From assembly GCA_026671195.1 (NCBI GenBank), contig JAPOHD010000027.1, forward strand, positions 124,001 to 188,000: a stretch of 64,000 nucleotides of DNA, read 5' to 3'. Under the pieces are notes generated by a model. The model made no database searches. It was given only the letters and a program-made list of their open reading frames with translations, and had not been told where the DNA came from. Positions 10,894-20,208 of the stretch are shown piece after piece. Position 1 is the stretch's first letter; each line of letters begins with the position of its first letter. A program made the translations under genes and the position numbers. The stretch comes from Draconibacterium aestuarii. Lineage in GTDB: Bacteria; Bacteroidota; Bacteroidia; Bacteroidales; Prolixibacteraceae.

Positions 10894-10903
10894 GTTATCT
10901 TTG
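10873..10903 (+). promoter_or_regulatory. Probable promoter for rlmN (TTTG-N19-TATCTTTG)
   Basis: TTTG at 10873-10876 and TATCTTTG at 10896-10903 are separated by 19 bases, a full match to the Bacteroidota primary sigma factor pattern (-33 TTTG, -7 TAnnTTTG). It lies about 100 bases before the rlmN start, giving a leader of roughly 95 bases. The -33 element falls inside the dispersed repeat, so the match could be partly coincidental. Confidence 0.45.
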
Positions 10904-11005
10904 CCAAAAGTTATAGCATTGAATATTCGTGATAAAAGAGTTTGATACAAATTTATTTCTTGTCTTGTATCTTGATTCTTGTGTCCTGGATCTAATTTTA
11001 GATAA

Positions 11006-12028
11006 ATGAAAGAGAGCTTGTTTGGAAAAACATTGACAGAGTTGCAAGAGGTAGTGATGGAGTTGGGTTTACCTAAGTTTACTGCCAAACAAATTACAGA
11101 TTGGTTATACAAAAAACAAATCTCGTCGATCGATGAGATGTCAAATCTTTCGAAAAAAGCACGCGAGCTTTTAAACGCAAGGTTTGAATATGGCTTAACC
11201 AATTATATAAAAGTTCAAGCCAGTACTGACGGGACAAAAAAATACCTGTTCCCAACCATTCAGAATAAATTTATTGAAACGGCAATGATTCCCGACCGCG
11301 ACCGTAAAACGGTTTGTGTGAGCTCGCAGGTGGGCTGTAAAATGGGCTGCCTGTTTTGTTTCACAGCCAAACAAGGTTTCCAGGGGCATCTTTCGGCGGG
11401 CGAAATTATCAACCAGATAAAAAGTATTGATGAGGTGGAAGAGGTTTCAAACATCGTTTATATGGGAATGGGCGAACCTTTTGATAACCTTGATGAGGTT
11501 TTAAAAAGCCTCGAGATTTTAACTTCGGAATGGGGTTTTGCTATGAGTCCTCGCCGGATTACGGTTTCAACTATCGGGATCATTCCGGGAATGTTGACTT
11601 TCCTCGAAAAAAGCGAGGCACACCTGGCTGTTAGTCTGCACACTCCGTTTCATGAAGAGCGCCAAAAGATTATGCCGATACAGGTGGCTTACCCGATTGA
11701 AGAGGTGGTGGAAGAAATTAAAACCTGGGACTTTGGCCGCCAGCGCCGGGTTTCTTTCGAGTACATTTTGTTCGACGGATTGAATGATACACCTGCCCAT
11801 GTCAACGAACTTGTTCGCTTGCTGGATGGTTTAAAATGTCGGATCAATCTCATCCGTTTTCATCCTGTTCCTGGAACGCCCCTAAAAAGCCCGGATGAGA
11901 AAACCATCTTAAAATTCAAGGAAAAACTGAATAATAAAGGAATTCTTACTACTGTTCGTGCATCGCGGGGTGAAGATATCTATGCCGCTTGTGGTTTGCT
12001 TTCTACAAAGGAGTTAGTGAAAAACTGA
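11006..12028 (+). CDS. rlmN: Dual-specificity 23S rRNA/tRNA adenine-C2 methyltransferase RlmN
   Basis: This is a radical SAM enzyme of normal family length (340 residues). The CX3CX2C cluster motif is Cys111, Cys115 and Cys118 in GCKMGCLFCF, and the C-terminal methyl-carrying cysteine is Cys329 in AACGLLS. The small N-terminal helical domain (GLPKFTAKQITDWLYKK) is typical of RlmN. The family methylates C2 of A2503 in 23S rRNA and A37 in some tRNAs through a protein-bound methyl-cysteine intermediate. The antibiotic-resistance homologue Cfr is less likely given the housekeeping context and the RlmN-like N terminus. The gene stands alone, with a convergent lipoprotein gene downstream. Confidence 0.96.
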   Translation: MKESLFGKTLTELQEVVMELGLPKFTAKQITDWLYKKQISSIDEMSNLSKKARELLNARFEYGLTNYIKVQASTDGTKKYLFPTIQNKFIETAMIPDRDRKTVCVSSQVGCKMGCLFCFTAKQGFQGHLSAGEIINQIKSIDEVEEVSNIVYMGMGEPFDNLDEVLKSLEILTSEWGFAMSPRRITVSTIGIIPGMLTFLEKSEAHLAVSLHTPFHEERQKIMPIQVAYPIEEVVEEIKTWDFGRQRRVSFEYILFDGLNDTPAHVNELVRLLDGLKCRINLIRFHPVPGTPLKSPDEKTILKFKEKLNNKGILTTVRASRGEDIYAACGLLSTKELVKN

Positions 12029-12153
12029 TTGTTCATATTTGGGGATTAACAACCTTTGTTGCCAAAAGGATACTTCAATAGCTGCAACCGTTACATCACA
12101 ACTTATTTAGTATAAACGATTGGTTTTTGGGTTATAAACGAAATATAGTCTGC

Positions 12154-12963
12154 TTAATAGTATTTATATTCTCTTAATGCAACCATATAAGGCTTCTGGT
12201 TTTGGTATGCCACACACTTAGTCCAGTTTCCGGTCGTATCGTATTCATATTCGTAACTGGTAGTTTCTGACGTTCCACGGTCAGTATTGTATACTTCCTG
12301 ATCTTTCATGAATCCCTGGTCATTGCGTGTAAAATTCATTCCTCCCCGCACGGTGTCGGCTCTCGAAAATGTGTACCCGGAGAATTCCCCCTCTTCGTCA
12401 TATTGGTAATCATATCTAAAAGTTGGTTCTCCCTTAACGTTATACCATTGTAAATTTAGGTATGTGTTATCATCGTTCAGTTGAATTAGCAGATAATTAC
12501 GCAAAGTATCAGTAAGCGGATCAAAAAGTTCAATTTTATATGTTCCATTTTCTACTTTAGAAATTGTTTCTTTAATGGTAATTGAATCTTGTCTTAATCT
12601 TTGGGCAGAGGTGTAAAAATTATCGTCGCTGCTTATTTCCCAGCTTCCGAGAATTTCTCCATTATCGCCCAATGTAATTGATTTCTCTGCCAAACCAGAG
12701 GCATTGAATTGTACTTTAAAGTCATTTGTCCAGTTAATGCTGTCACGGGCAGCGATGCTTAACGGAATTCCGGTTTCAATTTTACCCTCTTTTTCAATGG
12801 GGAAAAAGTTGGTTTCTGTTACTTCCATTAGTTTCCCGTTCAAGACTTCGGGGAAATAAGTATAAGGAGTAAACATTCCGACTATGGTTTTTTCAATTGG
12901 TTTCTCTTGTGAACAAGCCAAACAAAACAGGAAAGCACAAAAAATAAATACTGGTTTTTTCAT
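12154..12963 (-). CDS. Putative lipoprotein, function unknown
   Basis: The start is placed at ATG 12963 because a lipoprotein signal (MKKPVFIFCAFLFCLACSQ) begins there; the longer frame upstream to 13011 adds only non-signal sequence. The mature part, about 250 residues, is rich in Tyr, Asp and Thr. Its second half has Y-x-Y-D-x-x-G-type strands (YRYDYQYDEEG, YEYEYDTTGNWTK) like those of many Bacteroidota surface lipoproteins with wide beta-sheets related to YD/RHS hairpins. No catalytic motif is visible. It probably sits in the outer membrane or faces the periplasm. It is convergent with rlmN and on the same strand as the ASKHA gene, but 207 bases away from it, so probably not in the same operon. 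Confidence 0.8.
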   Translation of the reverse strand: MKKPVFIFCAFLFCLACSQEKPIEKTIVGMFTPYTYFPEVLNGKLMEVTETNFFPIEKEGKIETGIPLSIAARDSINWTNDFKVQFNASGLAEKSITLGDNGEILGSWEISSDDNFYTSAQRLRQDSITIKETISKVENGTYKIELFDPLTDTLRNYLLIQLNDDNTYLNLQWYNVKGEPTFRYDYQYDEEGEFSGYTFSRADTVRGGMNFTRNDQGFMKDQEVYNTDRGTSETTSYEYEYDTTGNWTKCVAYQNQKPYMVALREYKYY

Positions 12964-13170
12964 AATTGTGGTTTTTTGATTTTTATTGAAATTGATTAGT
13001 GCCAAACACATTCATCTATAAGAAAAATTAAAAATGTAGTTGTTTTTAATGCCTTAGTTATGCGTTATTTATGCAAAAAAGTTACAAAACATTGCAAAAA
13101 ATTATATTCAAAGTATGGAATGTGGAATAAAAATAAGGGAGTTTTAGATTTTTGACGGGCGAAAACCGGT

Positions 13171-14661
13171 TTACACAAGCATCATTTTCTCAATATAAAT
13201 ATCCTGGAACGAACCATCTCCTTCGAGATTGATATGTGTGGTTTTTCCCAGAATAGCTTGTGTGAATTCCATATTTTCAAACAAAAACATTTTTGCGCCG
13301 ATCAAAGCCGTGTTTCCGAGTTTATATATTTTTTCTTCTACTGCTTCAATCAAACCTGTGCGAATAACATTTTTGGTGTTTAAAAAATTACCAAAACCTC
13401 CGGCGATAAAGACATGTGCAACATCGCTCATCGAAATACCAAGTTGGTTGAGCAGCATCTGAGTGCCGGCGGCAATAGCGGCTTTTGCCAGTTGAAACTC
13501 GCGAATATCTTGTTGGGTGAGTGTCACTTTGGGAGAAAGAGGAATGTTTTCTGCCCCGGAGTTGATTTCCCCGAACATGCCAATTTGTTGTTGATCCAGC
13601 AGAATGGCCATCACATCGATCAGGCCGCTACCACAAATACCTTTGGCTTTTACATTGCCGATAACGTGGCTTTTTAGCTTCCCGTTTTCCATTTCTACCG
13701 ATGAAATGGCGCCGGTTGTTGCCCGCATTCCCTGCTGAATTTTTGCTCCCTCAAAAGCCGGTCCGGCAGCGGTTGATGCGCAAACAATCTTATCACAATT
13801 CCCAACTACAATTTCGCCGTTTGTGCCCAAATCGATTAGAATGGAAAAAGCTTTTTGTTCAGCCATTTTTGTGGCAGCAATTCCGGCCAGGATATCGCTT
13901 CCCACGAAACTTCCGATGGAAGAATGAAATTTGATTTTGGCAGCATTGGGCAGGTTCCAGTTTAAATCTTTTGCAGTAAAAGTTTTCACGCCCAATTCGT
14001 TCGATTCAAACGGATAAAACGAAAGGGGCTGCACATTTAATCCGCAGAAGATGTGCTGCATTACCGTGTTACCAACCAGTGCAACTTTTGAAACTTCCAG
14101 CCTGTATTTATGTAACATGGAATCAATCATCGCTGCTATTTTAGTGCGGATAAGATGCTGCAATTCATTTTGTTTACCGTCCAGACAAAATTGTATGCGG
14201 GCAATTAAATCGCCACCGTATTTTGCCTGTGGGTTTACATCAGAAACCGAATCCAGGATATGGCCGTTTTCGAGATTAATAAGTTGAACGACAACTGTAG
14301 TGGTTCCAAGATCTACTGCAATGCCAAAACCATGTTGCGGGTTAAAATCAAATGGCGTGTTGTCGGCCAGAATAATGTGCTCGAATTGTGAGATTTCAAG
14401 CGTAATATCCGATTCAGCCTTGCAAAAACAGGCCAATCGCCAGTTATCTCCCAGTTTTAGCTTGTGTAATCTTTTTTGCTGATTTGCGTCGATCGCCAAT
14501 TCCCCGTCCAAAAGTTTTATTTTGCAGGCACCGCAGGTTCCTTTTCCTCCACAGGGAAATTCTACTCCAAATTCGTGTAAAACATCAATCAATGGAGTTG
14601 CGCGGTTAACTTTTATCGTTTTTCCAAGCGGATGCAGGGTGATTTTAACTGTTTTGCTCAT
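13171..14661 (-). CDS. 2Fe-2S ferredoxin / ASKHA-domain protein of the corrinoid-activation (RACo, DUF4445) type
   Basis: The N terminus is a plant-type 2Fe-2S ferredoxin domain with Cys37, Cys43, Cys46 and Cys78 (CX5CX2CX31C). A middle region and a C-terminal ATPase domain of the ASKHA family follow (phosphate-binding IAVDLGTTTVVVQLI, second motif ILIDLGTNGEIVVG). Characterised relatives use ATP to drive reduction of cob(II)alamin and so reactivate corrinoid methyltransferases. ATG 14661 is preferred over TTG 14667, which adds two residues. Length (496) is somewhat shorter than the larger family members. No corrinoid protein or methyltransferase gene is in the window, so the partner must be elsewhere or the role may differ. 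Confidence 0.88.
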   Translation of the reverse strand: MSKTVKITLHPLGKTIKVNRATPLIDVLHEFGVEFPCGGKGTCGACKIKLLDGELAIDANQQKRLHKLKLGDNWRLACFCKAESDITLEISQFEHIILADNTPFDFNPQHGFGIAVDLGTTTVVVQLINLENGHILDSVSDVNPQAKYGGDLIARIQFCLDGKQNELQHLIRTKIAAMIDSMLHKYRLEVSKVALVGNTVMQHIFCGLNVQPLSFYPFESNELGVKTFTAKDLNWNLPNAAKIKFHSSIGSFVGSDILAGIAATKMAEQKAFSILIDLGTNGEIVVGNCDKIVCASTAAGPAFEGAKIQQGMRATTGAISSVEMENGKLKSHVIGNVKAKGICGSGLIDVMAILLDQQQIGMFGEINSGAENIPLSPKVTLTQQDIREFQLAKAAIAAGTQMLLNQLGISMSDVAHVFIAGGFGNFLNTKNVIRTGLIEAVEEKIYKLGNTALIGAKMFLFENMEFTQAILGKTTHINLEGDGSFQDIYIEKMMLV

Positions 14662-14782
14662 CTTCAAATCTCAAAAAATTAATAGGAAATTCGGCTGAGC
14701 AATTTAGTTAAAAAAGGAGAGTTTAATCCTATTACAACCTAATTTTAAAAAGGCGGACTCCCATCTTCCGTCTTCTAACTTG

Positions 14783-16096
14783 TTATATATCCAGATGAAA
14801 CCAGTTGTCGTTTCCTTTTAGATAAGTAAAATGCACACTGGCAGCCAGCCAGGGAATCATCGGTGTCCAGATTCTGATTTCAGTTCCCAGCGAAATCCGC
14901 GGCTTCCGTTTATAGATGTCAATGTAGTGGTCGTCTGCCATGCCCATTTGTGTGTAAACAGAATGCTCCAAAGCAAACCAGTTAAAATAGATGTAGGTAA
15001 AGCTGCCATTTATTTTTGCATTGTAATGTCCCTGTCCGGATTCTTGCCCGTTAATTATGCCTTTCACATCGCCCGAGCTCATATAGTGCAGCAGCGAAGG
15101 TGTTGTTGCGGTAGAGTATCCGGTAGCATAAGAAGCCGACAATTCAACAACTTGATTAAGCGTTTTGTAATACGAAGTGCCGAATCCAAAAGAATGATAA
15201 AACGGGCTGTTTTTATCGAGCCCAATTCCAATGCCATAACCACCCGAAACCAGATACCCGTCTTTTTGGTGGCGGTGCCGGTTAATTAATCCAACCGATT
15301 CGCCCACCGAAAGTGCCAGGTAATTAATGGTGTAATCGTCAACAAACGGAACGGTGGTGCTCAACAACGCGGTGTCGGTTTTATGTTGAAAAAAGTTCCA
15401 GCTAAAATTAGGAGAGAAGGTGTATTCGTAATCGGTATGCCAGGGATTTCCGATACTTCCCGAGAATTGTTTTGAGTGGTAAGCAACTGCTTGTATTTGT
15501 TGGTCACCGGAGTAGCGGTAATTATTTCCCGTTCCGCTGGAAACATGAAAAGAAAGTGTCATGTTTTTATAAAGCAATTGGCGTGGAATGGTAACTCCGG
15601 CTCGGTATTCGGTATTGTAGGTTCCTATTCGTCCGTTAAGGTCGAGTTTGATGTTTCGGCCTAAAAAGTTGGGATCGGAGAAGCCCATCGACAGGTTTTT
15701 ATCGTCTTTGTTACCGCTAATGGTAACGTAGGGTACCAGATTAAATGCATCTTTTGCAGTGAGTTTCAGCAGGTGCCCATCCGGGGAAATCGAATCGATG
15801 GAATAATCTACGTTCGCAAAATTGCCAATGTTCCAGATCTGGCTGATGGATCGGTCGAGACAATCCTGATCAATGGTTTCACCCGTTGAAAACTGAAGTT
15901 CACGCTCAATGATCTTATCGCGGGTACGCCAGTTTTTGTGAATCTGGATGGAGTCGATTTTCCATTCCTTTAATGCGTCTGCAGGTTGTGCAGCCGAGAA
16001 AAAGAATGGTACCAACAATGCAAATAGCAGAAGAATGCGTTTTGATTGTTTGCAGTTATAACTTTTTTGTACCCTATAGAAGTCGCTAATGGTCAT
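14783..16096 (-). CDS. Outer-membrane beta-barrel protein with one POTRA domain (BamA/Omp85-like)
   Basis: A hydrophobic signal segment (about residues 20-36, LLLFALLVPFFFSAAQ) follows a polar N-terminal extension. One POTRA-like domain spans about residues 44-117 (IDSIQIHKNWRTRDKIIEREL). The rest is alternating amphipathic strands typical of a 16-stranded Omp85-type barrel, including GFSDPNFLGRNIKLDLNG, which resembles the first barrel strands of surface-antigen proteins. With 437 residues and a single POTRA it is much smaller than BamA. It is likely an accessory Omp85-family protein that inserts or exports an envelope component; the substrate is unknown. The ASKHA gene follows on the same strand after 121 bases, with no functional link apparent. 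Confidence 0.82.
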   Translation of the reverse strand: MTISDFYRVQKSYNCKQSKRILLLFALLVPFFFSAAQPADALKEWKIDSIQIHKNWRTRDKIIERELQFSTGETIDQDCLDRSISQIWNIGNFANVDYSIDSISPDGHLLKLTAKDAFNLVPYVTISGNKDDKNLSMGFSDPNFLGRNIKLDLNGRIGTYNTEYRAGVTIPRQLLYKNMTLSFHVSSGTGNNYRYSGDQQIQAVAYHSKQFSGSIGNPWHTDYEYTFSPNFSWNFFQHKTDTALLSTTVPFVDDYTINYLALSVGESVGLINRHRHQKDGYLVSGGYGIGIGLDKNSPFYHSFGFGTSYYKTLNQVVELSASYATGYSTATTPSLLHYMSSGDVKGIINGQESGQGHYNAKINGSFTYIYFNWFALEHSVYTQMGMADDHYIDIYKRKPRISLGTEIRIWTPMIPWLAASVHFTYLKGNDNWFHLDI

Positions 16097-16316
16097 ATAG
16101 TTTTATGGAAAAGTTTTGTGATAATCTTTTTATGTGCCGTTAAAAGTAGATCAGTCCTTATTTTTTAAAAAATGATTGGCCCGGTTTGGGTTGAAAAGTT
16201 ACTATTGGTGTTTAATAAGAAAATTGGTGGGATAAAATGTCGTTATTTGAGATAAAAATTTGAGAAGACGCAACCGTACACGTGTGAATTACATCTTTTA
16301 GGAAATAGACATTGCT

Positions 16317-16742
16317 ATGAAAAAATCAGTTTTTAATTTGTTTGTTTTTATGTTTTTGTTCGCTCTGACTGCGTGTGATAACGATGACTGTTCATGCGAT
16401 GATGAAATTTACGGAAAGTGGGAAGCAAAAGAGTTTATGTCGATTGAGTCGGTATTGTATGTAAAAAACAACGATTATAATCCGGTTATCGAGTTTAAGA
16501 ACGATGGCAGTTATCATCTTGGTTTAGATGTGAATACCTGTTTTGGTGATTTTGATCTGGAAGAAAACCAGGTGCTTTCAATTTCGGACGCAGGCTGCAC
16601 CGAAGCATGTTGCGACAGCGACTTTTCTCAAAAATTTACCTCGATGTTGCCGCAGGTTAGCGGCTATGAGATTGAGACCAGTACTTTAATCCTGGAAGTT
16701 GAAGGGTGGGGCTGGATTGAACTGGCTCGTGTGTCAGAGTAA
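16317..16742 (+). CDS. Small cysteine-rich lipoprotein, function unknown
   Basis: A clear lipoprotein signal (MKKSVFNLFVFMFLFALTAC) is followed by an Asp/Cys-rich segment (DNDDCSCDDE) and a lipocalin-like or META-like beta domain (YGKWEAKEF, then strands ending in LILEVEGWGWIELARV). Several cysteines (CSC, ACC) may form disulfides or bind metal. The 3' end overlaps the convergent hydrolase gene by 9 bases. Homologues of this size are common, uncharacterised Bacteroidota lipoproteins. Confidence 0.8.
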   Translation: MKKSVFNLFVFMFLFALTACDNDDCSCDDEIYGKWEAKEFMSIESVLYVKNNDYNPVIEFKNDGSYHLGLDVNTCFGDFDLEENQVLSISDAGCTEACCDSDFSQKFTSMLPQVSGYEIETSTLILEVEGWGWIELARVSE

Positions 16743-17570
16743 ATCGGAAAGTTTATATTTTTCCTTCAGCGCAAATCCCTTTGCTGTTTTCTGAACAGTT
16801 GCACACTCGGTATAATAATCGTGTTCGAAAAACAGCACTTGTTTTTTCTCTACAACTTCATTTAAAAAATGTTCTTTTTCTTCCATCACTTTTACCGGAT
16901 CCAGGTCGTACGAAGCAATCCAAAGCAGTGGAATATTGCCCGTTGTTGGAATCAAATCTGATGTGTAAATAAAGGTTTCTTTCTCGGTGTGAATATAAGG
17001 AATCATTTGCCCGGGTGTGTGTCCGTCAAAAATCCTGACTTCGAAATTCGGAAATAATTCGCCTTCGTTTTCAACCAACGTTAATCTACCCGAGTTGTTG
17101 ATGAAATTCAAAACATCGGTGTGGTATGCAGCTCTTTCGCGCGGATTTGAAACCTTCGCATGCTCCCATTGTTTTTTACTACTCCACATGGTGGCATTGG
17201 GAAAAGCCAGTTCGAGTTTTCCATTCACATCTTTTATGGCGCCGGTGCAATGATCCCAGTGCAGATGCGTAAAAAATACATCGGTAATATCTGCAGTTGA
17301 ATACCCGTTTTTTGCCAGCGATTTTTCCAGGTCAACGACCGAAGTAACTCCATTGTTTTTCAGGTACTTTTCGGGATAGTGATTCCCAACCCCTGTTTCA
17401 ATCAGGATTTTATGCTCGCCGGTGTCAACCAGCAGACAACGTAAAGTCAGTTGAGTGAAATTACTTTCGTTTGCCGGATACGCTTTGCTCCATAATATTT
17501 TCGGGATTACGCCGAAAATGGCCCCGCCATCACAATGAAAGTGACCTGCAGAAATCGGAATTAGTTTCAT
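16734..17570 (-). CDS. Metallo-beta-lactamase-fold hydrolase
   Basis: The zinc-binding HxHxDH motif is present as His102, His104, Asp106 and His107 in THLHWDHCTG, followed by GHTPGQM (His ligand), a bridging Asp in YTSDLIPT and a late FEHD motif. The order fits the family branch containing AHL-lactonase-like and YtnP-like enzymes. The start is set at ATG 17570 because homology begins at MKLIPISAGHF; the open frame runs further upstream to 17654 through a short repeat-like stretch (GGAAGCCGGAAGTCAG) that is not typical coding sequence. No signal peptide, so probably cytoplasmic. Lactonase activity is possible but not shown. It ends overlapping the convergent lipoprotein gene by 9 bases. Confidence 0.9.
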   Translation of the reverse strand: MKLIPISAGHFHCDGGAIFGVIPKILWSKAYPANESNFTQLTLRCLLVDTGEHKILIETGVGNHYPEKYLKNNGVTSVVDLEKSLAKNGYSTADITDVFFTHLHWDHCTGAIKDVNGKLELAFPNATMWSSKKQWEHAKVSNPRERAAYHTDVLNFINNSGRLTLVENEGELFPNFEVRIFDGHTPGQMIPYIHTEKETFIYTSDLIPTTGNIPLLWIASYDLDPVKVMEEKEHFLNEVVEKKQVLFFEHDYYTECATVQKTAKGFALKEKYKLSDLL

Positions 17571-17666
17571 AATAAAAAGTTGGAAGCCGGAAGTCAGAAA
17601 CCGGAAGTTTGCTTTTCCGTTCTGAAATCCACCTTTCATTAATAATAGGCGCAAAAATAGATGAAT

Positions 17667-18755
17667 TTAGTGGTTGGCAAGATTATACTTTTCCTGAAAG
17701 ACAGAATCTAACGAAAAGTTCATAACGTGTTTTACAACTCCGCGATAATCTTTTACGCCTTCTTTTACTTTGTTGGTTTTTAAATAAGCGTCGTTTACTT
17801 TCGATGCCGCTTTATCCAGTTTTTCATTTCTGAGCTCCAACCAGTGTTCGCGTATGGCATTAATGTCGTTTTTCACATGCGGATTTATTTTGGCTATCAA
17901 CTCCGAAAATTCTTCCATTTGATAGGCGCGGATTAAAAAGTGCCTTAATATGGCCAGGTTGGCCGAATAGCGAACCTGCTGCGAATCGCTCGTTGTACAA
18001 ACCAGCCAGGCATAAAAATTGGCTTCCGCTTCGCTGGTTATGCCAAATTGATGCGCTTTCTCGTGTGCCAAGACGAAGGGATATTCAAGTGGAAGAACTT
18101 TTTTATTTACATGAATTTCGTTAAAAAACGGGCCAAAGTATCCGGCAATTCCGGTTTGTGCAAAAAAGTTGCTGAGTGTAATTTTTTTATCATTTCGAAT
18201 TCCCATCGGATAAGGAATCTTTACAAGCGGGGCAAGGTTTTTATACGAGTTTTCTATGGAGTTTTCAATGAGATTGTACTCGCTTCTCCCAAAGCTGCAA
18301 TGCGAATTGTTGGTGTCCTCGATAAGCTTATTTATAACTGTTATAAACGCCTCTTTGTCGGGTTGTTTTTCTTCAAGTTCAAGTCGCTCGTTTAATGGTG
18401 GCCTGTAATAGTTAAATCCCCAAAGTACATAAAACAGAATGTAAACTGCCGACAAAGTGTTTAGTATTAACTTGCCGGCGTATTTCATTGAAATTTTCCG
18501 GGTAAAAAGTAGAAAAATCAATACAGGTATTGAACCGATCAGCAAGAGGTAAAAAATATCGTCGAGTGAAAATGGGAACCAAGAAGTGATACCTGAGAAA
18601 ATCCGGGCAACAAAAGGATAAAAAAATTGAGAATACGAGCGTTCAACAAAATCAGGATTTTGGCTAAAAACCTCGGTGATTAAAAAACACAAAATTGCTA
18701 ATGCTGGTAAGCGAAGCCATTTTTTGAATCTTATTTTCCAGGTTTTTTTCTGCAT
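17667..18755 (-). CDS. DUF3810 family membrane protein with HEXXH motif
   Basis: The N-terminal third has hydrophobic segments at about residues 14-30, 66-85 and 95-113. The soluble part carries a zinc-protease-like motif, LAHEKAHQFGI (HEKAH at 231-235), with a downstream SEAEANFYAW (Glu242 or Glu244 as possible third ligand). This is the pattern of DUF3810 proteins, which are confined largely to Bacteroidota and have no assigned substrate. It is probably an inner-membrane metalloprotease-like protein with its active site in the periplasm. It lies 96 bases upstream of the MBL-fold hydrolase on the same strand and could be co-transcribed with it. A TATCTTTG box lies just upstream. Confidence 0.88.
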   Translation of the reverse strand: MQKKTWKIRFKKWLRLPALAILCFLITEVFSQNPDFVERSYSQFFYPFVARIFSGITSWFPFSLDDIFYLLLIGSIPVLIFLLFTRKISMKYAGKLILNTLSAVYILFYVLWGFNYYRPPLNERLELEEKQPDKEAFITVINKLIEDTNNSHCSFGRSEYNLIENSIENSYKNLAPLVKIPYPMGIRNDKKITLSNFFAQTGIAGYFGPFFNEIHVNKKVLPLEYPFVLAHEKAHQFGITSEAEANFYAWLVCTTSDSQQVRYSANLAILRHFLIRAYQMEEFSELIAKINPHVKNDINAIREHWLELRNEKLDKAASKVNDAYLKTNKVKEGVKDYRGVVKHVMNFSLDSVFQEKYNLANH

Positions 18756-18768
18756 TGCTGTTTTTGGG

Positions 18769-18776
18769 CAAAGATA
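18769..18776 (-). promoter_or_regulatory. Possible -7 promoter box of the DUF3810 gene
   Basis: On the minus strand the sequence reads TATCTTTG, an exact TAnnTTTG match, 13 bases before the ATG at 18755, implying a very short leader. No clear -33 TTTG is found upstream. Confidence 0.4.
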
Positions 18777-18999
18777 ACAGACAGGGATAAGAATAATAAA
18801 TAATTATCAGATGAAATATGCATGAGAAAGAAGATCCCATTGAACGAATAAAACCTGTATGTATAGGAATTGCATGCATAATCTGTAGTGAATGAAATCG
18901 AAATCCTGGATGTAAATAGAAAACATCTTTTTGTGGCAAAAAGAATGATTAATAAACGCATTTGCTATAATTGCACATAAAATAATTTAAAATTAGAAA

Positions 19000-20208
19000 A
19001 TGATTAAGGCTGTTTATTCTCTGTTAATGGTTGGGGGACTGATAACAAATAGTAGTGTTTTTGGTGAGGGTGTCGACAAAAAAGTGATGAAAATACATGA
19101 AAAAGTAATTACTGTAGACACGCACTGCGATACTCCAATGGCTTTGCTGGATGAAGGCTTTGATATTGGAGAACGAAATGCGCCACCCAAAAGCAGAGTT
19201 GATTTTCCAAGAATGAAAGACGGAGGTCTGGATGCCATATTCTTTGCAGCCTTCACGGGGCAAAAAGAACGAACGCCCGAAAATACAGTAAATGCTTATC
19301 GTCTGGCTCACCAAATGATTGACGAAACCTATAAAGTTTGCGAAGAAAATAGTGAAATGGCTGAGGTGGCAACAAAATCGGAAGATGTTTTACGACTGGA
19401 GAAGAAGGGGAAAAGGACCATTTATATTGGAATGGAAAATGGTTTTCCGTTGGGCAAGGATTTAAGCCGTGTGGACGAATTTTATAAAAGAGGCGTTCGG
19501 TATATTACACTTTGTCACTCGTCAAACAATGATATTTGCGATTCGTCAACTGATAAAAAAGGACCGGAACACAATGGTTTAAGTGATTTTGGGAAAGAGG
19601 TTGTGGAGAGAATGAATGATTTGGGTATGCTAATCGATGTATCTCATATTTCCGACAAATCGTTTTTTGATGTAGTGGAATTAAGTAAAACTCCGGTTAT
19701 TGCATCCCATTCAAGTGTGAGGTCAATTGCACATCACAAACGTAATTTTTCAGACGAAATGTTACTGGCACTCGCGAAAAATGGGGGTGTTATACAAATT
19801 TGTCTGTTAGACGATTATATAAAAGATCCGGATACCACATCGGTTAATTATCGTAAGCAGAAGGAATTGTGGGACAAATTTGCTAACGCCAAAACAGAAT
19901 CAGAAAAGAAGAAGTTGAGAGAGGAATGGAATACCTTGTCTGAAAAATATCCCAAACGGATGCCTACTGTAGAAGATTGTGTGGACCATATCGATTATGT
20001 AAAAAACCTGATCGGGATTGATTATGTCGGAATTGGTTCCGATTTCGATGGCGGAGGAGGTTTGGACGGTGTTGCCGATGTTAGTGAATTTCCCAATATT
20101 ACAACAGAAATGCTAAGGCGAGGTTACACCGAAGAAGAAATCAGAAAGGTGTGGGGAGGAAACTTTCTAAGAGTATTTAAAAAAGTGGAAATTTATGTTA
20201 AAACATAG
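19000..20208 (+). CDS. Membrane dipeptidase (peptidase family M19)
   Basis: All zinc-site motifs of the renal dipeptidase family are visible: His42 and Asp44 in VDTHCDT, Glu146 in GMENGFPLG, the DVSHISD histidine, the ASHSSVRSIAHHKRN histidine and the late GSDFDGG aspartate. The N terminus (MIKAVYSLLMVGGLITNSSVFG) is a Sec signal peptide, so the enzyme is periplasmic. It should hydrolyse dipeptides, including L-D or D-containing ones from peptidoglycan or dehydropeptides. The length (402) is normal. It is transcribed divergently from the DUF3810 gene and precedes the giant-protein locus, with 158 bases to giant 1 and no sign of a shared function. Confidence 0.94.
   Translation: MIKAVYSLLMVGGLITNSSVFGEGVDKKVMKIHEKVITVDTHCDTPMALLDEGFDIGERNAPPKSRVDFPRMKDGGLDAIFFAAFTGQKERTPENTVNAYRLAHQMIDETYKVCEENSEMAEVATKSEDVLRLEKKGKRTIYIGMENGFPLGKDLSRVDEFYKRGVRYITLCHSSNNDICDSSTDKKGPEHNGLSDFGKEVVERMNDLGMLIDVSHISDKSFFDVVELSKTPVIASHSSVRSIAHHKRNFSDEMLLALAKNGGVIQICLLDDYIKDPDTTSVNYRKQKELWDKFANAKTESEKKKLREEWNTLSEKYPKRMPTVEDCVDHIDYVKNLIGIDYVGIGSDFDGGGGLDGVADVSEFPNITTEMLRRGYTEEEIRKVWGGNFLRVFKKVEIYVKT

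Noticed and set aside
17571-17654. N-terminal extension of the MBL-fold hydrolase
   Set aside because: The extra 28 codons include a GGAAGCCGGAAGTCAG-type repeat and are not family-like; ATG 17570 starts the conserved domain.
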